Of a DNA stretch of 64,000 nt, positions 17,536-28,453 are shown one piece after another. How positions within the stretch are numbered: position 1 is the first letter of the stretch; the number at the start of each line of letters is the position of its first letter. The DNA is from Ophiosphaerella korrae (taxonomy: Eukaryota; Ascomycota; Dothideomycetes; Pleosporales; Phaeosphaeriaceae). The notes beneath the pieces are model-generated. The model was not told where the DNA came from. It worked only from the letters and a program-made list of their open reading frames with translations, and did not search any database. The position numbers were made by a program, and so were the translations under genes. The stretch spans positions 186,001-250,000 of the forward strand of contig JALNQF010000038.1 in assembly GCA_028456385.1 (NCBI GenBank), read 5' to 3'.

Positions 17536-20064
17536 TTAACGGACGCCGAGTGGAGGGCGTACTCCTAGGCTGCTCTGGCTGCTTTGCGCAGAATTATCCG
17601 AGGTTTCAGTACTAGCAGAGGCCGAACCCGTTAGACTGTGATTCTGAGGACGAGATTTAGGCGGGTAAAGGTTGCTCACCCCAGCATGTTGTTCCACTTG
17701 ATGCGGTGCTACTGCATTTCCCATTCCTGGAGGGTTTCTTGGCACAGGTTGCCTCATTCCGGGAGGTGAAGGACGTCCGTTAGGCGGCATGCCATTCATG
17801 GCCATGCCGTTTGGTGGGGACGGCCGGCCCATTGGCCGTGGGCCAGGGCTGAGTGGATTGCCAGGAGACTGGCTCGTTCGACGACTGTTGGGTGGGTAGG
17901 GGCCATAGCTCCCACCCATCTCATCTAAGCGGGCTGCAGTTAGTGAGTTGCTTCTTGATTGCGCACCCATTGTGCCACGGTCGACGTCCCCATAGCGATT
18001 AGAGGAATAGCCCATGAGAGGGTTGTTCATAATAGAGTCATGAAGCCCTGGCAAATCTGCTGTTATTCTTGCGCTACTCCGATTCTTGTTCATCCCTGGG
18101 CGAGAAAATGGGTTCCTTGACCGGCCACCATGCTGAGGTGCAAATCCACCCTCGGGATTCTTTCGAATTTGGCTGGCACTCGGCATTTTGCGGTTGCGAC
18201 GCGATGTAACACTCATCATGTCAAAGTTATCTGTGTCAATAGGAGGGCCAGGAGCGCGACCGCCCATTGGATCGAAATAATCGTCTTCATCGTCGTCGTC
18301 ATCGTAGCCTCCCATTGAGGGAGGTGGTGGCGGTCGGCCTCGACCCATTCCTGGACCAGGTGGGCCACGCCGCATGTTAAGCTCTTGCTCTCTAAGCTGA
18401 AGTTCCCTCTGTCTCAGCATCAACTCTCGTTCCCGGAGAGAAATATTATTGGGATTGCCAGCACCGTCGTAGTTGCCGCTGAGGCCCCCATCATCGACCA
18501 TGTTGTCGTAGAGCATCAAATGTGAAAATTCCTCCAAGTTGCTACCATCATCGAATGAAGGCCGCCGTTGCCCGTTAGGACCGCCGTTCATCCTTGGCGG
18601 GTAGCCATTGGGGCCAGGCGGTGGCCCTCGGCGCATTGGAGGGCCTCCGTTGACGGATGGGGCACGACTCCCAGGGCGTGGCCCGCCCTTCATCATCGGG
18701 CCATTACCATTCATCATTGGTCCATTTCCGTTCATCATTGGCCCTCCTGGGCCGGGAGGGCCTCGTGGCAATGGGGCTGACGAAAGTCGTGGAGGCGGTG
18801 GCGGCTGAGTCCCATTAGATGGAGAAGGGGTAGCAGCTGCTATAGCAGGACGATTGCGGTTGGCGATGTTGAGATGGTGCAGGACAGCGTACAGGCTTTC
18901 GATACGTGGGACGGAAACATTGCTCTCCTTGGCAAGCTTCAATGGTGATCCGAGGTAGGTTTCGATCTCCATTGGGCGCCTAGCTTCGAAATCAAGCCAC
19001 ATGGTACTGTTGTTTTCTTGGGGCTGTGTCATTTTCTGGAGAGTTGTTTCTCGGAAGTCGGCGGGTAATATGCACTCCTGAGCCTTGGCTAATGCCAGCA
19101 ACTCGTCCAAGACACCGGTGATGAGAACGCGAACGCCGACTTTATCAATAAGCTCGGCATGGTTTGGTGTTTCAAAGAGAACGCTGGCAGGGTGGAAGGC
19201 GATTGGACTGTGATATGTGAGAAAGGAGAAGGTGGGAAGGAGAGGAAGAGACGTACCCAATCATGCGTTCGTACTGCTGTTGGCGTATGTTTGGCGAAAC
19301 CTTGCAATCGACCTGCCCAGAGCTCAATGTCATAGTAAGGGCTTCGGCCATGTCTGACTGTATTTGTGCGGGAATGGAGGCATTCTTGTTTGCCGGGCCC
19401 ACCCAGATATCGGTGGCTCCCTTGTGTTCAAACTCGCTCGCTCCAAGTTGGACTATCTCTGCTCCGGATACTAATGACAAGACAACATTGGTGGGGAAAC
19501 GCTGCTCGAGGTATGATTCAACTCCGATACTATGTGTCGTGTTCATGAGGATGCATGTGTGTTGGGGGGAGACGACGGATTCGATAATGTTGGCGATATC
19601 GTATACGTCGGGGAGCGCTTTTACGCAAAGAAGGACATAGTCGAAGGGCTGTTTAGAAGAATGTGCGGCGTCTTCAGGTGTTCGAACGACTGTCTGGGTG
19701 TTAGAGCGGTGACGGGGGTTGAGATAGGGCAGGGAAGGGGACATACCAGCATATGGCTTGAAACGCTCGTTGCCATACAGGGCAGATCTAGATCAAGGTC
19801 AGTGGGCGTGCCGAGGGCGTAGCATGCTTGTGCAACCTACTTGAATGAGATGCCGTACTGGGCAACGCTGTCAAAGCCGGACTTCCATACGAGCGTCACG
19901 TCGCAGGCATTGGTGGCTTGTAGCCGCCACGATAGAAAGGCAGATACAGCGTTGCCGCCGACTGCATCGGGTCAGCATAAACGTCTTTGAAGGCTCGACG
20001 GCGCAGGGCAGGGAGGGAGGGACGGACCTGACAGGATGCGCAATCTGGGCACTGCTGGAGCCAT
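17536..20064 (-). CDS. Ketopantoate-reductase-like protein with long Pro/Gly-rich tail
   Basis: Five exons, 20064-20028, 19961-19841, 19787-19747, 19689-19257 and 19207-17536, give 767 aa. The start MAPAVPRLRILSVGGNAVSAF carries the Rossmann dinucleotide loop. FDYVLLCVKALPDV, ILMNTTHSIGVE and the C-terminal helices (YERMIG, IAFHPASVLFETPNHAELIDKVGV) match the ApbA/PanE 2-dehydropantoate 2-reductase fold. The remaining roughly 400 residues are disordered: PPPPPR runs, the repeat PMMNGNGPMMNGNGPMMKG, an RERELMLRQRELQLREQEL coiled-coil-like stretch, an acidic DDDDDEDD and many PP/NG motifs. Classical KPR is about 300-350 aa, so this is a fusion-like architecture. The tail suggests a scaffold or RNA/protein-binding role beyond pantothenate synthesis; that is inference. 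Confidence 0.85.
18690..18750 (-). repeat. Short in-frame tandem repeat in the KPR tail
   Basis: About three copies of an 18-bp unit encoding PMMNGN within the Pro/Gly-rich tail. Confidence 0.7.
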
Positions 20065-23000
20065 GTGGACGGGTGCTCGGTGGGGTGTCCGGAGAAGGGT
20101 GGTGGGAGGAGAAGCGGGCAAAGAGGGCGAGCCAAAAAGCTGGCTGGGGCCGCACTACGGGGTGACGCGACGGCGCAGCAACAGCAGAGGGCCCGGGGGG
20201 GGGGGAGGAATTATCGATTAAGATAGCAAAAGCAAAGGAAAACGAGCGTGCAGGGACCGATGGATAGACGGTTCAATTGGGCGACATGAGACAAACGGCC
20301 GGCAGAGACGGATTAGCTAGGGTGGAGGGGGAGGTGAAGGGCGACGTAGATGCAGTCACGGCTGTCGTCGTAATGGTCGCGGGCAGGGCGGAGGCCGGAA
20401 TTGATAAATGGACAATGGGACGGCGGCAGCGGCGAATAAAGGAGGGGGGAGCGGAAAGAGCGGGCGCAGGTTGCACGACACACGACTGCACGCTGGCGGC
20501 TCGGCGAGGGAGAAAAGGGAGAGGGGGTGCAGAGAGCAGGCAGAACCAGACAAGAGTGCGCAGCGCAGACAAAGAGCAATGGACTGGCGAACCGGCGAAC
20601 TGATGAGACATGGGCAGAACAGGGCAGGGCGACGGTGCTGCACTGATCGCTGCCAGCCACGCCAGGGCCAACCTCGATTCAATCACTGATCCTATCATTA
20701 TTATCGCAGGCCCGTGCTGGCCATGGACATTGGGCCGGCGGTCGTAATTTGCCTATCGCGCACACAATAGATGCTGATACTACGGATGCTACTGATACCC
20801 TAGATGCTACCGATGCTATGGATGCTGCCGATACTATAGCTGCTACCGATACTACCGATGCGACAGATACTTCTGATGCCACTGATACTCGACACCGCAG
20901 CCTCGAAAACACGGCCGGCAGCTTTTCTGTGCATTTGCCTGCTCTCTCCCAACAACACGCACACCCAATCACGCCCCCACCTCGCCTGCGCGTCCGCGTA
21001 TGACGTCCTCGGTTCGCGTCCCCACTGCCAACACGGCCAAGCCGTCCAACGCCATCCGTGCAACGCCTGCCATTCCGCGTCCTTGGTCGCCTTCCCAACG
21101 GCAGCTTGCAAATACACTAAAAGGGGCACTCACGCCTGTCCTACAGATAGCGCCCGGCACAAGGCCAGCTTCATTTCAAGCGCATGCCTCCATCGGGTTC
21201 CCATCCACGCACCGCATGGCTCAGCCGCCCACCAATCTGCAAACTAATATTTGCTGCTGCTATCTTGTCTGCTCAAGCGGGAAATCATGCCAAGAGCCCG
21301 TTTTGCGCTCTCCGAATGGTGCCCTGTCTATCTACTGTTCCACCTTGATCGAAATTTGACGAGGGCCCTCGCTCCACACAAATCTTAATTCTCTTTTCGT
21401 TTGCTTCTTCTCTGCACCCTAAACTATAACGCATTGGCTTCTGCCAGACATCTCGCTTCACGCAGTGACAGCTGCACCTTCTTCAGCCTGAGGGTGAGTT
21501 TCCGGAACGCATGGCTTTGCTCTTATCAACTTCACTTCGCTTCGCTCAATACCAGGCCCCTTATACCCAGGGTCCTTCGTCATCATCGTGTTTCCGTCGG
21601 CTTCTGGATGCCGTTCACGACCGCAAATGTTCAACGCGCTATAGAATGCCATCACTTCCAGCATCGCGAATAAAAAAACCTTGCTGCTCTTATCGCACCG
21701 CTACAAAAACCTGCCCTCGTCAACCCAATCTAAATAAAAATAAAATAAAATGAAATGAAAAGATAAAAAATACTGGCGCTTCAGCCCGAGGCAGCAGACG
21801 AGCGCGTTGATGCTTGCCACGTCGACAACAACGCGCTCACCGACAGTCTGAGATTTCGGACGTGTGCCTCTTCCCCATCGAATCACAGCCTCATGTGGCT
21901 CAAGCCTTCCAAACCCACCGCAAAACCACAGCCCATGTCTCATAATCTCGTGCTTCTGAACGCCAGACCCACCATGCCATCCAAGCGTGGCCAGCAATTC
22001 CTGTTCCTGACGTGTGACGCTACGGCGGGTCGGTAGTGACTGGCTGCCGAGCATCTGTGGATCGCCGCTGTCGATCCCACATCATCAATATTTCCCAAAT
22101 AGATATATCGAACCACCTATAATTGTCGTATTGAAGATCGTACCATAGTCGATCCGACGAGGTCCGGCTTCCAGCGCCCCACCATAAGCGCATTCGATCG
22201 TCAATCAGCTAGGTGCATAGATGATAAAAGATTCAAGCAGCATCCCAAGGCTGAAATCCCACATCACTCCAGCCACCGGCCCGGAACCGGATACAGCCGT
22301 TCTGCTTCTACTGGTTAGGAATAACACCAGTCGTGCTCGCCGGGTTAATGCAAGAACTATAATTGCTCACGTACACCTACCATGGGAGGCAATCAAGCTC
22401 ACCTACCAGCATTTTCGAAACTATCCCAATCTCACCAATCGCGAGCTAATCACCCCTCTCTGCGGACGAACCCACGTTCCGAGGGGACTAGCATCTATTC
22501 CCTATTCTCCGCTGCTGCTCTATCCCTGACGGCACATCTTTCGTTGCATGGGCTCTGCGTTGATAAGACACCAATCACGCTATGCTCGCGCTCGCACTCG
22601 GCTTACAAGCCACAACTTCAGGTACTCTCTCAGCCGCGCAGCAATGTTTCCGAATCGAAATTGATCTTGTGGAGGCATGGTTCTACTTAATGCCGCCTTG
22701 TATAGGGATCATGGCAACAGGCATTCTTCCAGGTTTTTGATGTTGATTTAAACGGCACAGTCAGCGTTCCTATCTATCCTTCGCCAGCATGCAGAATCAT
22801 GTTGATTGCGCTTTCAGTCCGGGTCTGGCGCGGTACATGGGCAGTGCTAAGAAAGCAAATAGATTTTACTTGTGCAATCAGCACGATCGTGACCACTTCT
22901 GCTGCCATGCACCGGCAGATGAAATTGCGATGGTATCTGCAGCATGTCAGCCAACCCCATATGCTAGGACGGTATGTGAGGACGCTTCATCAAAGATATC

Positions 23001-23237
23001 ATAGCATATCACCACAATGCAAAAGAATAACAGGCTCAAAGTACGTTGTCCATGTCGTGATCCATTCGTTGCTGGTGTAGTCTACCAGGGTAAAGTACAA
23101 AGGTCGTTTCAATCCTGAACCACCTACATCGTGTTCATGCTTTTCTTCGCAGCCCTATCAGTCCGTCTTTCATCCAAGCATATGATGCATTTACATCAAT
23201 ACATATGGCACTGCCAATGTCTCCGCAAAATTCTGGC
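20065..23237. other. 3.2-kb stretch without recognisable protein gene
   Basis: Contains a G-run near 20,195, a degenerate GATACT/GATGCT minisatellite (20,770-20,890), and pyrimidine-rich tracts at about 21,380-21,480 that resemble fungal 5' leaders, followed by a possible GTGAGT donor. A 47-codon ORF lies at 21893-22036. No ORF shows family resemblance. A non-coding transcript or a small-exon gene is possible but unproven. Confidence 0.5.
20770..20890. repeat. Degenerate 9-bp-type minisatellite
   Basis: Roughly 120 bp of variants of GAT(A/G)CTACC. In one plus frame it reads as alternating D, A and T residues and stays open, but I see no gene context for it. Confidence 0.75.
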
Positions 23238-25032
23238 TCAGTTGTCCATATAGCTTGAGGAGTCGATACCAGTCTCTGGAAACTCGGGGATCTCGGCGGC
23301 GAAGCGCTCTTCAATGGCCTTGAGAACCGTCTCATCATCTGGGCTACTGACGAAGGAGATACTCAGACCCTTGGTACCGAAACGACCCGCGCGACCGACA
23401 CGATGGAGGTACGCATCAGCCTTGTCAGGCATATCGTAATTGATGGCAACGTTGATACGCTCGACATCAATACCGCGACCAAAGATGTCAGTAGAGACAC
23501 AGATGCGGGTCTGAAACTCCTTGAACTCCTTGTAGCGCTTGATACTGTAAAGAAAGTCAGCATGTGAACAACAAATCAAAAAGTTGTGATAACATACCGC
23601 TCCTCTTGACCGATACCAGAGTGAACCGCAGTACTAGGGAAATTGCACTCGCGGAGAAGTTTGTCAAGCTCCGTGCAGCGAAGAGTGGAGCGGACAAAGA
23701 TGATAACCTGATTAAACTCCAATGTATCAAGAAGATCATTGAGCTTTCGGTTCTTCTCGCGCTCATCCAACTTCACGTAGAACTGCTGCAAACCGTGCAG
23801 AGTGAGCTTCTTCTCGTCATCGACATAAATCTCCAAGGGGTCCCGCATAAACTTCTTGCAGACACTACGAATCTCTTTGGAGAGCGTGGCCGAGAACATC
23901 ATAACCTGCTTGTGGGCGGGTGTGGCGCGGAAGATCGACTGTACATCGTTGCGCATATCTGTAGGCTGTTAGGCTAGCTCAAACATGTGCAAAGGGCCAT
24001 ACTAACCAGGCTGGTCCAACATCTTGTCACACTCATCAAGGACAAAATGCTTCAAAGAAGCAAGACGTAGATGCCTATCGCGGACGAGCGCGTTAATACG
24101 ACCAGGCGTACCGACGATGATATGCGGGTGTGTCTCTTTGTTAGCAAGAAGCTCGATATCCTTCTGCACGGGAGTACCGCCGTAGAACACTCCGACCTTT
24201 ACGTCAGGCAGGAACTTGGCGAAACGATTGTACTCGTTGCGAATCTGATAAGCTAGCTCACGAGTGTGGCACATGACTAGAATGGTTGCAATACCAGGCT
24301 CAGGCTTATCGTCCAACTGCTGGAGGGTGGCGAGGACAAAGACGGCAGTCTTACCGAGACCGGACTTGGCCTGGCAGAGGACATCGTTACCAAGTATGGC
24401 CTGGGGAATGGTGACTTGTTGGACTATGTGGCACAATGAATGTTAGAAATAGTCTTCAAACGGGCGAAACAAAAACGAAGCGTCCGTCCATCTTGCGAAG
24501 TCGAGATTGTCCATGGTATCCAAGCCAATAGCCTCTTGTATGCCCGCGAAATTTGCGCATTCACGAGACATGCGCTCCGGAACCACTGAAGTGAACTATC
24601 AAGAGTCAATTGACTTCTTGGTGAGCGGGATCGCGTTCAGGCACAGCATGTCGGTTCGGGGCTCGGACGTGGCGGAAGGAAACGGTTCCCTCGCCATTTT
24701 GCTCTTTTATATATAGACTTCCACGGTCGCAATCAGATGCGGCTTGATGCGCAGATGGACGGACGCTTTGAGGTGCAACGCTGAGGGGGATAATTAGACT
24801 AACCCTCGGAAGGATGTTCGAACCCGCAGTCGGTAATGGCTCGAACGAGCTCGTCTCTCAATAGAAAGTCGCGGAAACCGGTGGAGTGAATGCCGACGTA
24901 GCTGCCTTTCTTTTCACCAGACGCGTCAGGCGCAGCAAGGCCACCCTTTGCCGCACCTGCGCCATTCGCAGGCACCTCTGTTGGCTGAATCTCTTCATCA
25001 GAGTAGTCGATAAGGTCTTCTTCGTGCGACAT
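23238..25032 (-). CDS. SUB2: ATP-dependent RNA helicase SUB2 (UAP56)
   Basis: Four exons, 25032-24804, 24423-24007, 23958-23598 and 23544-23238, give 437 aa. The DExD/H-box helicase acts in spliceosome assembly and, in TREX, in nuclear mRNA export. Motifs: [14 protein letters not shown] start, Q-motif GFEHPSE, Walker [15 protein letters not shown] equivalent [17 protein letters not shown] box (VLDECDKML), SAT (MMFSATL), then [17 protein letters not shown] and [10 protein letters not shown]. The DECD variant is diagnostic for SUB2/UAP56. Introns are 380, 48 and 53 nt. The first is far longer than any other intron I resolve in this window and carries a perfect inverted repeat near its ends. Divergent to the Rpr2-like gene. 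Confidence 0.97.
24478..24493. repeat. Inverted-repeat arm near intron 3' end
   Basis: AAGCGTCCGTCCATCT on the plus strand, exactly complementary to 24753-24768. With one bulged base, pairing extends by three more bp (GCG/CGC). Confidence 0.9.
24753..24768. repeat. Inverted-repeat arm near intron 5' end
   Basis: AGATGGACGGACGCTT on the plus strand, the perfect partner of 24478-24493. It begins 35 nt inside the splice donor. Confidence 0.9.
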
Positions 25033-25415
25033 GATTGTTGAGTTACTGAGGTTGAATGTGGATGAATGTGGAAACGGGCGATGTCGGTGGGTGCGCGGTT
25101 GCCAGGCGAGGCAACGAGAGAAAGTACTCAAGTGAGTTGTAAAACTACAGGAGCAAGCGTTAGACCGAATCTGCGCTTGCAAAGCAAATGTAGGCAAGCG
25201 GGCGACAGCAGCGTCACAATCGGATGGCGGGGTTGGGTGTAGAAGGGCGTTAGAACAAAGGTGCGACGGCGATGTCGAGCAAAAGGCATGCGCGCAAATT
25301 GCCAAGATGCGCTAAACTAGGCAAAGAGTTGGGCGGTCCGTGCATTACTCGACGAGACGAATCAATCCAACATCAATCAACAGCAGATCAGATACAGCCA
25401 TCGATTAGGAACATC
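25033..25415. promoter_or_regulatory. Divergent SUB2 / Rpr2-like promoter
   Basis: 383 bp between the two start codons. It shows no gene or clear TATA box and presumably drives both genes. Confidence 0.5.
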
Positions 25416-25934
25416 ATGAGCAAGGTCAAACCGCCAAAGTCCAAGGGCATCCCAAGCAAGCACCTTCATGCTCGAACCACATTTCTATATCAGGCCGCCA
25501 CGTATCTCACTCTGCAAGCGACAGCAAATCATGATGCGACTGACAGTCGTGATGTTCGACCACATTCACCTCTCGCCCTCCAGCTTGCCTCTGACCTACA
25601 ACAAGTGTCACGTAAAGCACAGCTAAGGCTGTCTGTGGATCTCAAGCGCACTATGTGCAAACGTTGCAACGCCATCCTTGTGCCAGGGCGCACAGCATCT
25701 CAAACGGTCAAAAACGCAAGCAAAGACGGCAAGAAGTCATCAGCCGACATTCTTTTCATCACCTGTGACTTTTGTGGTGGCCAAAAAAAGTTTCCGGTTG
25801 GCGCGAAAAGACAGTCCAAGAAGGTTGATCGAAAAGCTGTTGCTGTTGACACTGTGTCAATTAATTATCAGCCTGAACAACGACCCGAGCCGATCGTGAA
25901 GACTACTTTTAAGAATGAGTCAAAACTTGTATAA
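25416..25934 (+). CDS. Rpr2/Snm1/Rpp21-like RNase P/MRP subunit
   Basis: Single exon, 172 aa from MSKVKPPKSKGIPSKH. The N-terminal part is helical (ARTTFLYQAATYLTLQ). A zinc ribbon follows: MCKRCNAILVPGRT with CxxC, then FITCDFCGGQKKFPVG with a second CxxC. This four-cysteine arrangement is typical of the Rpr2/Rpp21/SNM1 family, protein subunits of RNase P (tRNA 5' maturation) and RNase MRP (rRNA processing) in the nucleus. Yeast Snm1 and Rpr2 are paralogues and I cannot decide which this matches. Its divergence from SUB2 places two RNA-processing genes on one promoter. Confidence 0.85.
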   Translation: MSKVKPPKSKGIPSKHLHARTTFLYQAATYLTLQATANHDATDSRDVRPHSPLALQLASDLQQVSRKAQLRLSVDLKRTMCKRCNAILVPGRTASQTVKNASKDGKKSSADILFITCDFCGGQKKFPVGAKRQSKKVDRKAVAVDTVSINYQPEQRPEPIVKTTFKNESKLV

Positions 25935-26428
25935 ATACAAGGTGCTTCTTCCTATAGATGAGTATTGCGCTTTCATCAGCTGTATCGCCCAAACTTCAAC
26001 GAATCGACGTCTTATAAACTCTCAATATCAACGAGTAAACCAACGGAAGGAAGACTAAACTAGATCAACAACAGCTCTCATGGAAATATCAACCCATTTA
26101 TAATGGTTCGACAGGGTATTCTTTTGGGTATTCTTTCATATGGAGCATAGGAGCTTGGGCCCTGCTTACCCACGGCTAGACTGTTTTACAGGACTGAGTA
26201 CTTGCAGGAAACACTCAAAACGGGTCAGTGTTGTACTATGCCATCGACCATGGCATAGGGAGGTTGCACATAATCCGCCCCACAATCCACGACCAAGCGA
26301 GTGGCTTGAACCACTACAAACATGTACCATTGTTCCCTTGGAAACGCGTCAGTTATTTGCGGCGTTAAGAGCCCCCTGCCAGTAGCCAAATATATCTACA
26401 TCACTCTGCCCAAGGCAGACCTACTTTC
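25935..26428. other. Intergenic region
   Basis: No gene seen. It marks the change from the core block to the second accessory stretch. Confidence 0.5.
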
Positions 26429-27311
26429 ATGATCTTTGACTTAAGTATAGCATGTATGACTGTTTTGTCATTTGGACTTCCATTCGTTTTCCTCGTGTTT
26501 TACCCGGTTTCTGGCATTCCTGTCCTCGAACGAGGTACTATACAATCCAAATATGATCTTATATCGGATTACGACTATGCAAAATATAGCGGAACGCTAT
26601 CAGTAGGCTACAAGCTTGGCGCATGTTGTACAACCCTGCCTGATCCTACAGTGTTAACAATCTTGCAGATAGACTTACAGAATACGAATCGCTGTGATAC
26701 GGACTTCTGTACCGAAGCCATCAACTCCGGGAACCCTTCATATGTGTGCGGCGATGCACGCCTCGGCCCTGTGCTTCTTCCATCCTGTCTGCTCTTAATC
26801 TCCCTTATTCGACAGCAGCAGCACCTACCGACGCTTTGAAGGCTAATGCCTAGGTGAATTTCTCGCCTCTTGGACGAACTACGCGCCGCCTGGGCAGGCA
26901 GGATGGTTTTTCTACCCTTTCGCCGAGGGCTTTGCAAATAATACTGCGGGAGTTCCTATACGGGGTCGCATAACTTTAAGGCCAGGCGTACTAGTCGATC
27001 GGTTTGGTGGTGTGCAAGGCAAATTTGTAGCACCTGCTGGAAGCCCATACAACCAAAGAGCGCTGCCGCCTGCAAACCTGAATTTCGACTCCTGCAATTC
27101 CTCGTTGGTACCATATAACTATCATGTTTATGAAGTAAAAAAGCCGGTTGGGGTAATTAGCGGACCAGTGACGCCTTGGCTTGGGCAGCCTGGCTTCGGG
27201 CTCCAATTTCGGCTTCCAACGAGCATAGCAACATTTTTGAGTGACAAAGTGTTAGTAGAGGTGGAGGCAAATGAGATATGTAGCAGTACTAACGGAGTCC
27301 GGGTGGAGTGA
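26429..27311 (+). pseudogene. TNT-domain (NAD+ glycohydrolase-like) pseudogene
   Basis: The first open piece (26429-26839) starts with a hydrophobic signal-like segment and reaches YVCGDARLGPVLLPS, a conserved block of fungal surface NADases. The following conserved sequence lies in another frame: FYPFAEGF, VLVDRFGG, FVAPAGSPYNQRALPP, YNYHVYEVKKPVGVISGP and PWLGQPGFG are the TNT-domain core (NAD+-cleaving fold, also in the mycobacterial necrotizing toxin). The frame change is near 26,800 and an in-frame TAA lies at 26844-26846. No intron of plausible length joins the parts. The TAA is followed by CTA where the family has Pro (CCA), a C-to-T change. I read it as a disabled secreted NADase gene. 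Confidence 0.75.
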
Positions 27312-28453
27312 TTCAAAATAGTTGACGACTCGAAGGTACTTGGAGAATTCCAATTCTAGCACATCGAAGGCATAGCATCTCAATCAATCTCTTCTATTAC
27401 GAGTTCCTCCAGCGATATAGTAAAAGCACTTTTACGCAATTCTTCGGCTAAGACATACAATAGTGTAGAATACCCTAAATGCCTATATTATTATCCCTAC
27501 ATAGTTTTACAAAGGTCACATCGAGGATCAGTTATCTTGATGCCTAAGATACAAGCAACTCTGAGTTGAATCTTACAAGAGAGGTTCCCGAGGTTGATAT
27601 GGATGATTGGGGCTACGGTATGCTCTATCTTTGTGACTAGAGCGCTGCAGAATTTTGAGGGTGCGTGTTGTATTCACTCTCTTGTTAGAGCTATGTCAAT
27701 TGGGTAGGTAAAGGAGATCTCCGATAGGCAATAGTACGGGTATACCTATGTAGCAGAAACTCATCAATCGAGATATTCTTTATTTCTCTGACTGCTCAAA
27801 AACGATAATTGAGTACTCTCTTCAAGAAGAACTATTTATAGCTGTCATTTATTTTGCGGCTGTTCCTTTCCTCATTCGCTGTACCTAAGGAGGGTAGAAT
27901 TAGAAGTTGCCTATATCTTGTAATAGTTCCACTCCAAAAAAAAACGTTGATGAAACATAATAGTAGCATAAACCGAAACACAGCCTTACGAGCGAACAAA
28001 GGTCGCTGGATGCGCATATTTTATTGTGCTGCTGCACAAGGCCGACGGAGTTCAAAATTAGCGTCTGCCACTGGTTGTCTCGCGTGTTCTTGCCTGACAA
28101 GCCTAAAAGTCAGCACTAAGTATAAATGTGCAGGGCGTGCTTATATTGGGCGCTATGTCGTACAACAGTAAGCGTCCAAAGACCGAGCAATCGTGTGCGA
28201 GGATTCAAAGAATATGTGCACAATTATGTGGGCCTGAGCTGATTGGGGCTGAGGCGGAGTCTGCAAAAGGATGCGACATGCGTGCGGCTTTGCGGCTGAG
28301 CCCTGGGCTGCCTGACGGCGCCTTCAGCTGTTAATCTGGTATAGACCCCTCGATCTATTGTACGCTTCTGTTTGATTCTTCTCCTCTTTTTGGCTTTTTC
28401 ATTATCCTGGCTTGGCCTTTGAGGTTCACTGGATATTTGTTTGTCTGATAAGG
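27312..28453. other. AT-rich intergenic region
   Basis: No recognisable gene. Several short ORFs on both strands lack support. Towards 28,400 a pyrimidine-rich leader precedes the next gene. Confidence 0.5.

Larger units (their letters stand above)
24424..24803 (-). other. Long first intron of SUB2
   Basis: 380 nt, donor GTTAGT, branch TTCTAAC (A at about 24,443), acceptor TAG. It adds no residues to the conserved protein (E|V junction in EHPSE-VQQ). It contains the 16-bp inverted-repeat arms 24478-24493 and 24753-24768. Confidence 0.85.

Noticed and set aside
22382..22690. 102-codon plus ORF in the 20-23 kb gap as a protein gene
   Set aside because: No family resemblance, low-complexity Ser/Leu content, and neighbouring overlapping frames are equally open.
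24805..24830. TTCGAACC-like T-loop motif suggesting another tRNA
   Set aside because: It is inside the SUB2 coding sequence (GFEHPSEG) and no acceptor stem surrounds it.
26429..26839. Intact 136-aa gene at the start of the NADase locus
   Set aside because: The conserved domain plainly continues beyond its stop in another frame, so it is the broken front part of a longer gene.
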